NCBI GenBank assembly: GCA_022821645.1
Contig: JAJEDE010000001.1
Coordinates: 89,057-153,056 of the forward strand
DNA: 64,000 bases
Source of the DNA: Chloroflexota bacterium
Lineage (GTDB): Bacteria; Chloroflexota; UBA11872
Direction: 5' to 3'
Positions within the stretch are counted from its first letter, which is position 1. Each line of letters starts with the position of its first letter. The notes under the pieces were generated by a model, which had not been told where the DNA came from, ran no database searches, and saw only the letters and a list, made by a program, of their open reading frames with translations. Made by a program: the position numbers and the translations under genes. Of this stretch, positions 54,075 through 61,901 are shown piece by piece.

Positions 54075-54814
54075 CGGATTCCGACCCGGTGCTCCGGATC
54101 GCCTATCTCTATCCCGACCTGATGAACCTCTACGCCGACCGCGGCAATGTGACCTGCCTGGAACGCCGCTGTGCCTGGCGCGGCCTCAGGACGGTCGTTA
54201 AGCGATTGGAATGGAACGAGCGGCTCGCCGATCCCACCGACCTTTACGTTATCGGCGGGGGGCAGGATCGCCAGCAGCAACTAGCAAGCAAGGGTCTCAT
54301 CAGCCACAACGCGGACCGCATCCTTTCGGACCTTGGCGATGGAGCGGCAATGCTGGCTGTCTGCGGCGGCTACCAACTGATGGCCCACCTATACCGCGCC
54401 GCCGACGGTTCAGAGCTTCCTGGACTCGGCGTGTTCGACGCCGAGACGATTCACCCCGGTTCCGATGTGCCGCGCTGTATTGGCAATGTGGTGTGCGACT
54501 GGAACGAATCGCGAATTGTCGGATTCGAGAACCACGGCGGCCGCACCTACCTGGGACCTGATGCGACGCCGCTGGCTCAAGTTGTTCGGGGACACGGAAA
54601 CAACGCCGAGGACGGCACGGAGGGGGCCGTCGCCGGCAATGCCATCGGCACCTATCTTCACGGGTCAGTGCTGCCCAAGAACCCCCACTTGGCCGATCAG
54701 ATTATTCGGACGGCACTCGCTCGCATTGCCCCGGACTTCGAGCTTGCGCCGCTGGACGATGCCGCTGAGTGGGCGGCTCACCGGGCCGCCATGCGCGCTG
54801 CGGGTTTGCGCTGA
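54071..54814 (+). CDS. gatD: lipid II isoglutaminyl synthase, glutamine amidotransferase subunit GatD
   Basis: 247 residues. A CobB/CobQ-type class I amidotransferase: LYPDLMNLYADRGNVTCLERR at the N-terminus, the catalytic Cys in LAVCGGYQLM (about 98), FENHGGRTYLG and the catalytic His in GTYLHGSVLPKNP. It supplies ammonia from glutamine to MurT. The murT-gatD pair is typical of Gram-positive-type walls and suggests a monoderm envelope. Confidence 0.93.
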   Translation: MTDSDPVLRIAYLYPDLMNLYADRGNVTCLERRCAWRGLRTVVKRLEWNERLADPTDLYVIGGGQDRQQQLASKGLISHNADRILSDLGDGAAMLAVCGGYQLMAHLYRAADGSELPGLGVFDAETIHPGSDVPRCIGNVVCDWNESRIVGFENHGGRTYLGPDATPLAQVVRGHGNNAEDGTEGAVAGNAIGTYLHGSVLPKNPHLADQIIRTALARIAPDFELAPLDDAAEWAAHRAAMRAAGLR

Positions 54815-54849
54815 CGCCTCGTGGCGGGGTTGACGGGAACGAGCCTCGC

Positions 54850-55332
54850 GTGAAGTCCATCCGCCCCAACTGGTCGCGGCGAAGTCTGATCGTTCCCACC
54901 GCGCTGGTACTGGCCGGTGGCGCGGCGGCGCTGGCCTGGCGGTTGATCAGCCCGCCGCCGTCACGAGACTTTGGCGGGCTAATTCGCGCTGGGCGGCCGC
55001 AGGACTACGCGGTGGGTGAGGTCAAGTCCTGGGCCAGCGGTCGCTTTTACATGGTCCGAGGCCCAAGTGGCTTTGTGGCCCTGTACCGGCAGTGCCCGCA
55101 CCTGCGCTGCACTATTCCGCCGCCCGTTGACGGCACATTCGAGTGCAAGTGTCACTTGTCGCAGTTCGGCCTAACCGGTGAGCTCTTGCGTGGGCCGGCG
55201 CAGCGGCCGATGGATCGCTTTCCGATCCGGCTGGTCAATGGCGAGCTTGTAGTGATCACGGGGGAGGCCCAGGTAATTCGGCGCACCGAATACAGCGACG
55301 CGGACGCCTTCGATCCCGGTCCCGTGGCATGA
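54850..55332 (+). CDS. Rieske [2Fe-2S] domain protein with N-terminal anchor
   Basis: 160 residues from the GTG at 54850. An N-terminal hydrophobic segment (about 12-32) is followed by a soluble domain. The cluster ligands are C-x-H in CPHLRC and C-x2-H in FECKCHLSQF. It looks like a membrane-anchored Rieske subunit as in cytochrome bc-type or arsenite-oxidase-type electron transfer. No cytochrome b gene is adjacent. Confidence 0.85.
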   Translation: MKSIRPNWSRRSLIVPTALVLAGGAAALAWRLISPPPSRDFGGLIRAGRPQDYAVGEVKSWASGRFYMVRGPSGFVALYRQCPHLRCTIPPPVDGTFECKCHLSQFGLTGELLRGPAQRPMDRFPIRLVNGELVVITGEAQVIRRTEYSDADAFDPGPVA

Positions 55333-55366
55333 TGCGGCGCGACACCACTTGGCGTGGAGGCCTTCC

Positions 55367-55849
55367 GTGAAGCACCCGTCCTACGACCCGACCTGCGGCA
55401 TCTGTCATTCCAACGCCGGGGAAGAAGAAACGCCGGGCGGCGTGGTTTTCGAAAACGACTTATGGCATATCCGGCACACAGGCGCTCCCTACCCACTCGC
55501 TGGCTGGCTTCTTCTGCAGCCGCAGCGCCACGTGCAGGGGCCGGCGCGGTTCAACGACGCCGAAGCCACGAACTTCGGTCCCGCGCTTCGCCACTTCATG
55601 CGCACGCTTGAAAAAGTGACCGGCGCTGAGCGCAGCTACGTAGTGGCGTTTGGCGAGAGCGTTCCGCACATGCACGCCCACATCATTCCCAGATACGCCG
55701 ACCTTCCGGCCCCGGACGTGGCCTGGGGGCTGGCCGACCGATTCCGTGCGATTGGGGACGGCAGCCGCGAGGGGATTCCCGAGGCCGAAGTCTTGCGCGT
55801 GATTGATGCCTATAAGGCAGCGCTGGCGGAAAGCCCGCCGCCGAGCTAG
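55367..55849 (+). CDS. HIT-family hydrolase
   Basis: 160 residues. The HIT motif is HMHAHIIPR (H-x-H-x-H). An N-terminal CGICHSN could bind zinc, as in some HIT proteins. HIT enzymes hydrolyse nucleotide phosphoramidates or dinucleoside polyphosphates. GTG start at 55367. The stop overlaps that of the convergent lysA in CTAG. Confidence 0.87.
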   Translation: MKHPSYDPTCGICHSNAGEEETPGGVVFENDLWHIRHTGAPYPLAGWLLLQPQRHVQGPARFNDAEATNFGPALRHFMRTLEKVTGAERSYVVAFGESVPHMHAHIIPRYADLPAPDVAWGLADRFRAIGDGSREGIPEAEVLRVIDAYKAALAESPPPS

Positions 55850-57216
55850 GCGTCGACCGGGGCGAACGACGCCAAGAGATCGGCGTCGGTCTCGCGAGGT
55901 CGGGTGACGCGCGCCTCTCCGTTACGCACCAGGACGGTGGCCGGGCGGCCGACGAGGTTGTAATTACTGGCCATCGACATGTGATAGGCGCCTGCCGCCG
56001 GCACCGCGAGCACGTCTCCACGACGGAGCGGCGGCAGCTCGATATCGCGTAACAGCACGTCCCCGGACTCGCAGTAGCGCCCAGCGACCGTGACGAGCCG
56101 TTTCGAGCCGGCGGGCGGGCGGTTGGCGATCAGGGCGCGGTACTGGGCGCCGTAGAGCGCGGGACGGATGTTGTCGGCCATTCCGCCGTCGACCGACACG
56201 TAGGTGCGGACGTCAGGAATCTCCTTGATCGTGCCGACCCGGTAGAGGGCAACGCCGGCGCGCGCGACGATTGAGCGTCCTGGTTCGATGAGCAACCGCG
56301 GCTCGGGATCCAAGCTGTGCGCCCGCAGAGTTTCGGCGATGACTTTCACGAAGGAGCCGGCCGCTGGTGGATCATCGGCTTCGCTGTAGCTGACGCCAAA
56401 GCCGCCGCCCGGGCTAATGTCGCGCAGCACCAGGCCGTGCCGCTGAGTCATTGCGGCGGCGAAGTCGAGCACGATGCCCAGGCTGTCGGCGTAGGGCTCG
56501 ACATCGAGGACTTGCGAGCCGATGTGGGCATGCAGGCCGGTCAAGTCGATCGAGTCCGCGGCCTGGGCCTGCGCCACAGCTTCTTCGGCGGCGCCTGAGT
56601 GGAGTTGGAGGCCGAACTTGCTGTCGATGGCGCCGGTGCGGATGTACTCGTGCGTGTGGGCTTCCACGCCCGGCGTGATGCGCAGGATGACCGGCGCGGG
56701 CTGGCCGTCGCGTTGGGTCGCGATTTCGGCGATCAGGTCCAATTCGTCAAGGCTGTCCACAACGATGCGTCCGACGCCAACGTCAAGCGCGTAGTCAATC
56801 TCCTCGGGCAGCTTGTTGTTGCCGTGCAGCACGATGCGTTCCGCCGGCATGCCGCCGGCCAGCGCCACCCGAATCTCGCCGCTCGAAACGGCGTCGGCAC
56901 CAAGGCCTTCCTCGGCCACGATGCCCGCGATCGTGGGATCGAGGTGGGCCTTGGAGGCGTAGAGGGCGAGGCTGTTGGGGTAGGCGCGGGCCAGGGGCTG
57001 GGCGTAGGCTTGGCACTGGGCGCGCAGGGTGGCCTCGTCGAAGACATATAGCGGGGTGCCGTATTCGTCGATCAGTTGGTCGACGGGGGCGCCGCCAAGA
57101 ATGAGCACGCCGCGGGCGTCGCGCCCGGTGTGGTGTGGAAAGACCTCGGCGAGTAGCGTGGCTTCGGATTCAGCGTTGATTGGTGGTGTCCTGGCGGCTA
57201 CCTCGGTCGGCGTCAT
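55846..57216 (-). CDS. lysA: diaminopimelate decarboxylase
   Basis: 456 residues from the ATG at 57216. A PLP fold III enzyme. The PLP Lys is in LYASKAHLD (the usual YAxKAN). ADAVSSGEI, LHGNNK, SKFGLQ and GLHAHIGSQ precede the glycine-rich phosphate loop SPGGGFGVSY. LLIEPGRSIVARAG, VDGGMADNIRPALYGA and CESGDVL complete it. It makes L-lysine from meso-diaminopimelate. A GTG at 57231 is an alternative start. Confidence 0.93.
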   Translation of the reverse strand: MTPTEVAARTPPINAESEATLLAEVFPHHTGRDARGVLILGGAPVDQLIDEYGTPLYVFDEATLRAQCQAYAQPLARAYPNSLALYASKAHLDPTIAGIVAEEGLGADAVSSGEIRVALAGGMPAERIVLHGNNKLPEEIDYALDVGVGRIVVDSLDELDLIAEIATQRDGQPAPVILRITPGVEAHTHEYIRTGAIDSKFGLQLHSGAAEEAVAQAQAADSIDLTGLHAHIGSQVLDVEPYADSLGIVLDFAAAMTQRHGLVLRDISPGGGFGVSYSEADDPPAAGSFVKVIAETLRAHSLDPEPRLLIEPGRSIVARAGVALYRVGTIKEIPDVRTYVSVDGGMADNIRPALYGAQYRALIANRPPAGSKRLVTVAGRYCESGDVLLRDIELPPLRRGDVLAVPAAGAYHMSMASNYNLVGRPATVLVRNGEARVTRPRETDADLLASFAPVDA

Positions 57217-57245
57217 GATAGATAGTCGCACCCACGCTTAGATTT

Positions 57246-57449
57246 CTACCAGAATAGCGATGCACTTCTAGTTCGGTACCCGCACTTCCGGCAGACGAGT
57301 GGTGGCTGTCTGACTCTGTTAAGCCGGATTGGCAACGGCTCCTCGCAGATCGGGCATGGGACCTCCTCCTCCTCAAGTCCCCAGAACTTGAACGGCAAGC
57401 GCAAGAACCAATGCAGGATGCGCCACGCTGCGCTTAGCACGTTGTGCAC
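57246..57449 (-). CDS. small zinc-ribbon protein
   Basis: 67 residues. An amphipathic/hydrophobic N-terminus (AAWRILHWFLRLPFKFWG) is followed by CPIC and CRKCG pairs 20 residues apart. This is a plausible zinc ribbon. GTG start. It sits between lysA and the enolase-family gene with short gaps. Unknown function. Confidence 0.55.
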   Translation of the reverse strand: MHNVLSAAWRILHWFLRLPFKFWGLEEEEVPCPICEEPLPIRLNRVRQPPLVCRKCGYRTRSASLFW

Positions 57450-57458
57450 GGCGACGCC

Positions 57459-58610
57459 CTAGATTCCGGGAGCTGGGTGGGCAGCCAGGGCTTCCTCGAT
57501 GAGTGCGGTGCCGAGGCCGGGGGTGTTGGGGGTTTGCATCCAGCCGTGGTCGATGGTGGGTGAGGTGGTGACGAGATCGTCGCGCCAGGGGGCGGAGTCG
57601 ACGTCGGTTTCCATGATGCGGAGATTGCTGACGGAGGCGGCGACGTGGGCGCACATGAAGGTGGAGACGTGGCTGTAGTAGTTGTGGGGCGCTACGTAGA
57701 TCTCGTGGGCGGCGGCCATTTCGGCGATGTGCAGGGACTGGGCGATGCCGTTCCAGGCCACGTCGATCATGGCGACATCCATGGCGCCGGCCTGGAAGAA
57801 TCGCGCGTAGTCATGCACGGCGGTCAGGTTTTCGGCTGAGCAGAGCGGGGTACGAATGGAGCGGCGGACGTGGGCCAGAGCCTCGGGGTCGTAGCTGTCG
57901 TATTCGATCCAGAACAGTTCGTAGGGAGCGAGCGCGTCGGCGATCTGGATGACGGCGGCGGGGCGATAGCGGAAGTTCAGATCCAGGCAGATGTCGATGT
58001 CCGGGCCGACGGCCTCTCGCATGGTTTCGATCTGGCGCACGATGATGGCGAGGTCTCCGCGCTCCAGGTTGCCGTCGGTGGGGCGGGCGAAGTGGCCGGC
58101 CTCGGCGGGGCAGAGCGGGTTAGTTTTGAGTGCGGTGTATCCGCTGGCCACGACCTCGCGACCCAGGTCGGCGAAGTCTTCCCAGGTATTGAGGGGCGGG
58201 GTACCCAGCACCTTCTGATGGGCAAGGCGGTAGCTGCCGCAGTGGGACCAGTAGAGGCGAATCGAGTCTCGCGTGGGGCCGCCAAGAAGCTCGGTGATGG
58301 AGACGCCAAGGGCCTGGCCCTTGATGTCCCAGAGCGCGGCCTCGATGCCGGCGAGCGACTTGCGGGCGACGCCGCCAATGTTCTGGCGCATGCGAAAGGC
58401 CATGTCGTCAGTTCGCGCCACGACCTGTCGTGGGTCCTTGCCCATGATTTCGGTGGCCAGGTCATGTACGCCAGCAGCCAGCGCGCGGGGCATCTGCCAG
58501 TCGCTGCACTCGCCGTAGCCGACCAGGCCGGTGTCGGTTTCGACGCGGACGAAGGTCCAGGGCGACCATCCGTTGGAGCACTGCAGGGGTTCGATGGAGA
58601 CGATGCGCAT
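57459..58610 (-). CDS. mandelate racemase/muconate lactonizing enzyme family protein
   Basis: 383 residues. The capping domain contains GYGECSDW and ALWDIKGQALGV. Barrel ligands are D in ICLDLNFRY, E in WIEYDSYD and E in CSAENLT, with the catalytic His in VAPHNYYSH. The K-x-K pair of the mandelate racemase subgroup is reduced to TALKTNP. Only about 25 per cent resemblance by eye to the 51311 enzyme, so a different substrate is likely. Confidence 0.87.
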   Translation of the reverse strand: MRIVSIEPLQCSNGWSPWTFVRVETDTGLVGYGECSDWQMPRALAAGVHDLATEIMGKDPRQVVARTDDMAFRMRQNIGGVARKSLAGIEAALWDIKGQALGVSITELLGGPTRDSIRLYWSHCGSYRLAHQKVLGTPPLNTWEDFADLGREVVASGYTALKTNPLCPAEAGHFARPTDGNLERGDLAIIVRQIETMREAVGPDIDICLDLNFRYRPAAVIQIADALAPYELFWIEYDSYDPEALAHVRRSIRTPLCSAENLTAVHDYARFFQAGAMDVAMIDVAWNGIAQSLHIAEMAAAHEIYVAPHNYYSHVSTFMCAHVAASVSNLRIMETDVDSAPWRDDLVTTSPTIDHGWMQTPNTPGLGTALIEEALAAHPAPGI

Positions 58611-58736
58611 GAGGTCCGCCTAGCAGCTATCTGGGGAGAGGTCGAACAGTCGGGTAGTGATCAGGACAGGTTTTGCCTGCCGCGATGCTGGTAAGGGCAG
58701 TTTGGCAGCCAGGCTTTAGGTCGTCGAACCGGCGGG

Positions 58737-59462
58737 TTACCACTCGTGGCCGGACTCCCGGAGGCTGACGAAGCCGCCGGCGCCGCGGGCGACGACGATG
58801 TGGTCGAGCACCTTGATGCCCAGGAGGTTGCCGGCCTCGGCGGCGCGGCGGGTGAGGGCGACATCCTGGGGTGAGGGCGTGGGGTCGCCGCTGGGGTGGT
58901 TGTGGGCTAGCAGGAGTGCGGTGCAGCCGATGCGTACCGCTTCCTGAAACAGATCGGCCATGCGGGCGTTGACGGCGTTGACCGCGCCCTGGGCGACCTG
59001 GCGGACGCGCAGGACGCGATGGCGGGCATCGAGCAGCACGACCACGAGGCGTTCGTCGCTGGCGTCGTTGAGATGGCCGGCGAGGACACGGGCGGCGTCG
59101 GCGGGGTTTTCGATGGCCGGGCGTTCGCCGGCCGCCTCAATCTGGAGGCGACGCGCCAGTTCGAGGGCGGCCTTGACTTCGGCGGCTTTGGCGAGGCCGA
59201 CGCCGTGAACGGTAGTGAGTTCGTCGATGGTGGCGTCGGCCAGGCCGCGCAGGGAGGTGAATCTTGCCAGGAGGGCCTGGGCGAGCTCGAGGGCGCTGCC
59301 CTGGGAGGAGCCGGAGCGGAGGATGAGGGCGAGGAGTTCGTGGTCGCTGAGGCTGGGGGCGCCGTCGCGGGCGAGGCGTTCGCGGGGACGGCGCGACGCG
59401 TCGATCTCGCGGATGCGGACGCCGTAGCCCGCTAGAGGCTGCCGCCCGGTTTCCCCGGTCAC
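58737..59462 (-). CDS. radC: RadC/JAB-domain protein
   Basis: 241 residues. The N-terminal UPF0758 helix-hairpin-helix region includes DHELLALILRSG and LTTVHGVGLAKAAEVKAALELARR. The JAMM metal motif is LLAHNHPSGDPTPSPQD (H-x-H-x7-S-x2-D type). Function in vivo is unsettled for this family. The stop of the gene upstream overlaps its start by 4 bp, so it is co-translated with the gamma-CA-like gene. The 126 bp between its end and the enolase gene show nothing clear. Confidence 0.92.
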   Translation of the reverse strand: MTGETGRQPLAGYGVRIREIDASRRPRERLARDGAPSLSDHELLALILRSGSSQGSALELAQALLARFTSLRGLADATIDELTTVHGVGLAKAAEVKAALELARRLQIEAAGERPAIENPADAARVLAGHLNDASDERLVVVLLDARHRVLRVRQVAQGAVNAVNARMADLFQEAVRIGCTALLLAHNHPSGDPTPSPQDVALTRRAAEAGNLLGIKVLDHIVVARGAGGFVSLRESGHEW

Positions 59463-60265
59463 CCTCCGCCGCCGGCGCGAAGGGCGCGGGCGGCGGTCTG
59501 GCGATATTCGCGGGCACGTTCGAGGATGAGGTGGCGGATTTCCTCGTCGGAAGTGGCGCGGACGGCGCGGGCGGGGACGCCGAGGATGAGTCGGCGTTCG
59601 GAGAACTCCTTGCCCTCACCGACGAGGGCGGCGGCGCCAACGATGGAGTGGCGGCGGATGCGGGCGCCGCTGAGGACGGTGGACTGGATGCCGATGAGGC
59701 ATTCGTCCTCGATGGTGCAGGCGTGGACGACGGCCATGTGGCCGACGGTGACGTCGGCGCCGATGTCGAGTGGAAGGCCGGCATCCACGTGGAGGACGCA
59801 GCCGTCCTGGATGTTGGTGCCTCGACCGATACGGACGGGGGCCAGGTCGGCGCGGATGACGGTGTTGTACCAGACGCTGGCGTCGTCCTCGATGCGGACG
59901 TCGCCGATGAGTTGGGCGCCGGGGGCCAGGAAGACGTTGCGGCCGATGGTGGGGGTGACGCCGTTGGCGGGGTGGAGTTGGGCGGCACCGGAGGCGGCTT
60001 CCATCTCCTGGAGGAGGGAGTCCTCCTGGAGTTGGCGGAGGTGGACTTCGTCGAGGGTTTCGGCGGGGCGGAGGAGGAGGTAGAGGAGGGCGCCGAGGGG
60101 GCCGAGGCCGAGGACGAGGAGGGGGGCGAAGAGGCGGACGTAGATGTCCTGGGTGCGGCGGCGGATGTCCTGCCAGGCCCAGACGAAGGCGGCAGCCCAG
60201 ACGGCGGCGCCGAAGGCTGCCAGGAGGGCGAGGACGATGGCGATGGCCTGGCCGATGGATTCCAC
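59459..60265 (-). CDS. membrane-anchored gamma-carbonic-anhydrase-like protein
   Basis: 268 residues. Residues 1-90 hold two membrane segments (about 7-29 and 44-66) separated by WQDIRRRTQDIYVRL and followed by a helix. This unit is common in Chloroflexota membrane proteins. Residues about 98-250 are a left-handed beta-helix with hexapeptide repeats. The zinc ligands are in CVLHVD and GHMAVVHAC (H-x4-H). Gamma-CA-like proteins hydrate CO2 or act as acyltransferases. The fusion to a two-helix anchor is unusual. Confidence 0.82.
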   Translation of the reverse strand: MESIGQAIAIVLALLAAFGAAVWAAAFVWAWQDIRRRTQDIYVRLFAPLLVLGLGPLGALLYLLLRPAETLDEVHLRQLQEDSLLQEMEAASGAAQLHPANGVTPTIGRNVFLAPGAQLIGDVRIEDDASVWYNTVIRADLAPVRIGRGTNIQDGCVLHVDAGLPLDIGADVTVGHMAVVHACTIEDECLIGIQSTVLSGARIRRHSIVGAAALVGEGKEFSERRLILGVPARAVRATSDEEIRHLILERAREYRQTAARALRAGGGG

Positions 60266-60315
60266 GCGTTGGGCCTGGGGGGTGGGGGCAACTCCGAATT
60301 GTAGGCGGGGTGTGG

Positions 60316-60363
60316 TGGGGTGCGAAATGGGGCGGGTTCGTGCGCGTAAGAGTTTTTTCTAAA
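60316..60363 (-). repeat. leader repeat copy 2, distal fragment cut off by the IS element
   Basis: These 48 bp match, in reverse complement, positions about 31430-31477 of copy 1, including part of the A/T palindrome. The 8 bp TTTCTAAA at 60356-60363 are the left target-site duplication. Before the insertion this was the end of the copy that leads into the gamma-CA/radC operon. Confidence 0.85.
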
Positions 60364-60392
60364 GGGGCTTATATCGGATGTTAGCCAAGGGG
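60364..60392 (+). repeat. left terminal inverted repeat of the IS1595 element
   Basis: GGGGCTTATA, five unmatched bases, then TGTTAGCCAA and GGGG. It pairs with 63266-63295 over 24 of 29 positions with a one-base gap. Confidence 0.88.
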
Positions 60393-60458
60393 CGGGGATT
60401 TTGGCGGATTGCGACTGGCTGTTAATCCCTGCCCGAAGCTGTTAATCTGGACGTGCGG

Positions 60459-60531
60459 AGGCCCTGGTCGGAATCGAACCGACGCATACGACCGTTGCAA
60501 GGGGCACGCGTTTCCACTTCGCCACAGGGCC
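60459..60531 (-). tRNA. tRNA-like gene, anticodon UGC or GCA, weak anticodon stem
   Basis: Acceptor GGCCCTG/CAGGGCC, D-arm GCG...CGC with GG, and T-arm GTCGG-TTCGATT-CCGAC all fold. A14, G15 and C48 are present. The discriminator is U73, as in tRNA-Cys, and no CCA is encoded. The anticodon arm (TGCCC, CTTGCAA, CGGTC) pairs at only three of five positions. The 7-nt loop gives UGC; a shift by one gives GCA (Cys). It may be decayed or unusual. Confidence 0.6.
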
Positions 60532-60609
60532 TCCGCACTCAATCCTGCTTTCTCGGTTGGCTGCCCCACCTTCAGGCTACCACCGCGCCACCCCTGATAC
60601 ACTGACGCC

Positions 60610-60681
60610 ACCACACAGGTGCGGCACCGCCGTGCTGACCCAGCGGTCCTAGTCGGGCACGCTGGATTTCACCTGTGTGGT
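60610..60681 (+). ncRNA. 72-nt hairpin with 12-bp outer stem
   Basis: ACCACACAGGTG (60610-60621) pairs exactly with CACCTGTGTGGT (60670-60681). Internal short pairings such as CAGC with GCTG are possible. It lies between the first tRNA-like gene and the passenger genes and could be a terminator or RNA element. Nothing else is seen in 60540-60730. Confidence 0.5.
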
Positions 60682-60737
60682 AATGGGTCAGCATTCAGCG
60701 GTTTGTCTAGGGCCGCTACTGTTTAAGGGTGTGCGCC

Positions 60738-60986
60738 GTGAGCGATCAACATCTATCCGCCGAATCATTGAAGATCGTCTGTGAGTCGATTCGGGAAATC
60801 AACGGTCAACTTCAGCGAATCAAGAAAACGATATATGTTGAAGCCGGGATCGAATGCTGTAGTGACGCTGAAATTGAAGCTGAATACCACAAAGGTGATT
60901 TTGATATAGACACGCACCTGACACCAGAGGATCGGGATGAGCACACGGAGCACGCGTTGAAGGTGCTGGGGGATGACAATGCGTAG
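60738..60986 (+). CDS. small acidic passenger protein
   Basis: 82 residues from the GTG at 60738 (AAGG 9 bp upstream). Highly charged and helical: SLKIVCESIREINGQLQRIKKTIYVEAG, then an acidic tail DIDTHLTPEDRDEHTEHALKVLG. AT-richer than the chromosome genes around it. Not recognised. Its 3' end overlaps the lipoprotein gene start. Confidence 0.6.
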   Translation: MSDQHLSAESLKIVCESIREINGQLQRIKKTIYVEAGIECCSDAEIEAEYHKGDFDIDTHLTPEDRDEHTEHALKVLGDDNA

Positions 60987-61479
60987 ACTCGCGGCCATTG
61001 TTGCTTCATGCGTGTTGTTGACGGCCTGCGGTGAAGCGCCAGAGCGCGAGGTCATTGTCATCATTGCAACACCAACCCCGATTCCGGCTCCAACTTCAAC
61101 ACCGACAGTAACAGCTACGCCAACCCCAACACCTCGCAACATCATCAATCAGGTAACGGACGACATTGAGGCTGCGTTTCAAACTGTAGGCTTGGTCATT
61201 GAACGAGCCAACACGCAGCTTTCTGAAGCATCCACTGCTGAAGAACTAGCTACAGCGCTCTACGGTGCTGGCTACGATTACCGGTATGCAAGTGAAGTCC
61301 TGAAGGACATCGGACTGAAGGAGATTGCGGTGTTTTTGTATGCGGTGTCCATACGCTACAATTCAGCAGCAGATGCTGTTGAGAAGAACGACGAGGCAAA
61401 GGCTTTGGCGTATATTGACGAGGCGACCATGTACATTCAACAAGCAACAACTGAGTTGTTGAAGCTAAAACCCTCGTGA
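60979..61479 (+). CDS. passenger lipoprotein
   Basis: 166 residues from the ATG at 60979 (60973 is also possible). Signal peptide RRLAAIVASCVLLTACG with lipobox LTAC. A Pro/Thr-rich spacer (about 30-52, repeated TPTPTP-like units) precedes a helical C-terminal domain (about 55-166) of unknown family. Carried inside the IS element on the strand opposite the transposase. Confidence 0.68.
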   Translation: MRRLAAIVASCVLLTACGEAPEREVIVIIATPTPIPAPTSTPTVTATPTPTPRNIINQVTDDIEAAFQTVGLVIERANTQLSEASTAEELATALYGAGYDYRYASEVLKDIGLKEIAVFLYAVSIRYNSAADAVEKNDEAKALAYIDEATMYIQQATTELLKLKPS

Positions 61480-61518
61480 CCACTTGTTAAGCTGAGCCAC
61501 CTGTGTTAAGGTAAGAAA

Positions 61519-61579
61519 CTGAAGGGGCAGCAGAGGCTTAGGGCGGACCTCAAAGATCGCCAAACTGCCACCCCTTCAG
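61519..61579 (+). ncRNA. structured RNA candidate A
   Basis: Outer stem CTGAAGGGG (61519-61527) with CCCCTTCAG (61571-61579), extended inside by CAG/CTG. The interior contains GAGG/CCTC and GCG/CGC pairings. It begins 40 nt after the lipoprotein stop and is followed directly by candidate B. Confidence 0.55.
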
Positions 61580-61582
61580 GTA

Positions 61583-61712
61583 GCACCCCGGTGAGTGATC
61601 GAGCTAGCTGGGCCGGACGTTCAGGAGTGTGTCGGGGCTGGTAGACCACCTTGCGGACTCCAGTTGCAAGCCTAGCTAGTATGGTAAGGCACTCATCCGG
61701 GGTGCTTCTTTT
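61583..61712 (+). ncRNA. structured RNA candidate B with terminal U-tract
   Basis: Nested stems: GCACCCCGG/CCGGGGTGC (61583-61591 with 61697-61705), GAGTG/CACTC (61593-61597 with 61690-61694) and GCTAGCT/AGCTAGT (61603-61609 with 61674-61680). Inside is a hairpin of GGAGT/ACTCC type. The outer stem is followed by TTCTTTT, as at an intrinsic terminator. A plus-strand RNA of about 125-190 nt, including candidate A, is suggested. Confidence 0.62.
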
Positions 61713-61745
61713 AAGATCGCTTAAATCGAGACACTTGTCAACAGT

Positions 61746-61901
61746 CTAGTTGTTGTCTGACTTCTTCCTGTCCTTCAAGTATTCCCAATCCTTCTTCGGC
61801 GGCCCCTGCATACAAGCAAGTGCAATGTTTTCAGGTGTATCTTCAATCAATGCAGGCATGGGGTTTGGTGGTCGCCCACGCTTTCGTTTTTTCTTGCTCA
61901 C
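61746..61901 (-). CDS. IS1595-associated small protein
   Basis: 51 residues from a GTG that overlaps the transposase stop (GTGA). A basic start KKKRKRGRPPNP, then ALIEDTPENIALACMQGPPKK, DWEYLK and a charged end. The GRPP motif followed by TPENIA...PPKK is found in the small gene that often follows ISXO2-like transposases. The role is unknown; AT-hook-like DNA binding is possible through GRPP. Confidence 0.78.
   Translation of the reverse strand: MSKKKRKRGRPPNPMPALIEDTPENIALACMQGPPKKDWEYLKDRKKSDNN

Noticed and set aside
61583..61712. Candidate RNA B as an omega/HEARO RNA of an IscB or TnpB system
   Set aside because: The element encodes an ISXO2 transposase only; no RuvC/HNH nuclease gene is present and the fold is different as far as I can see.
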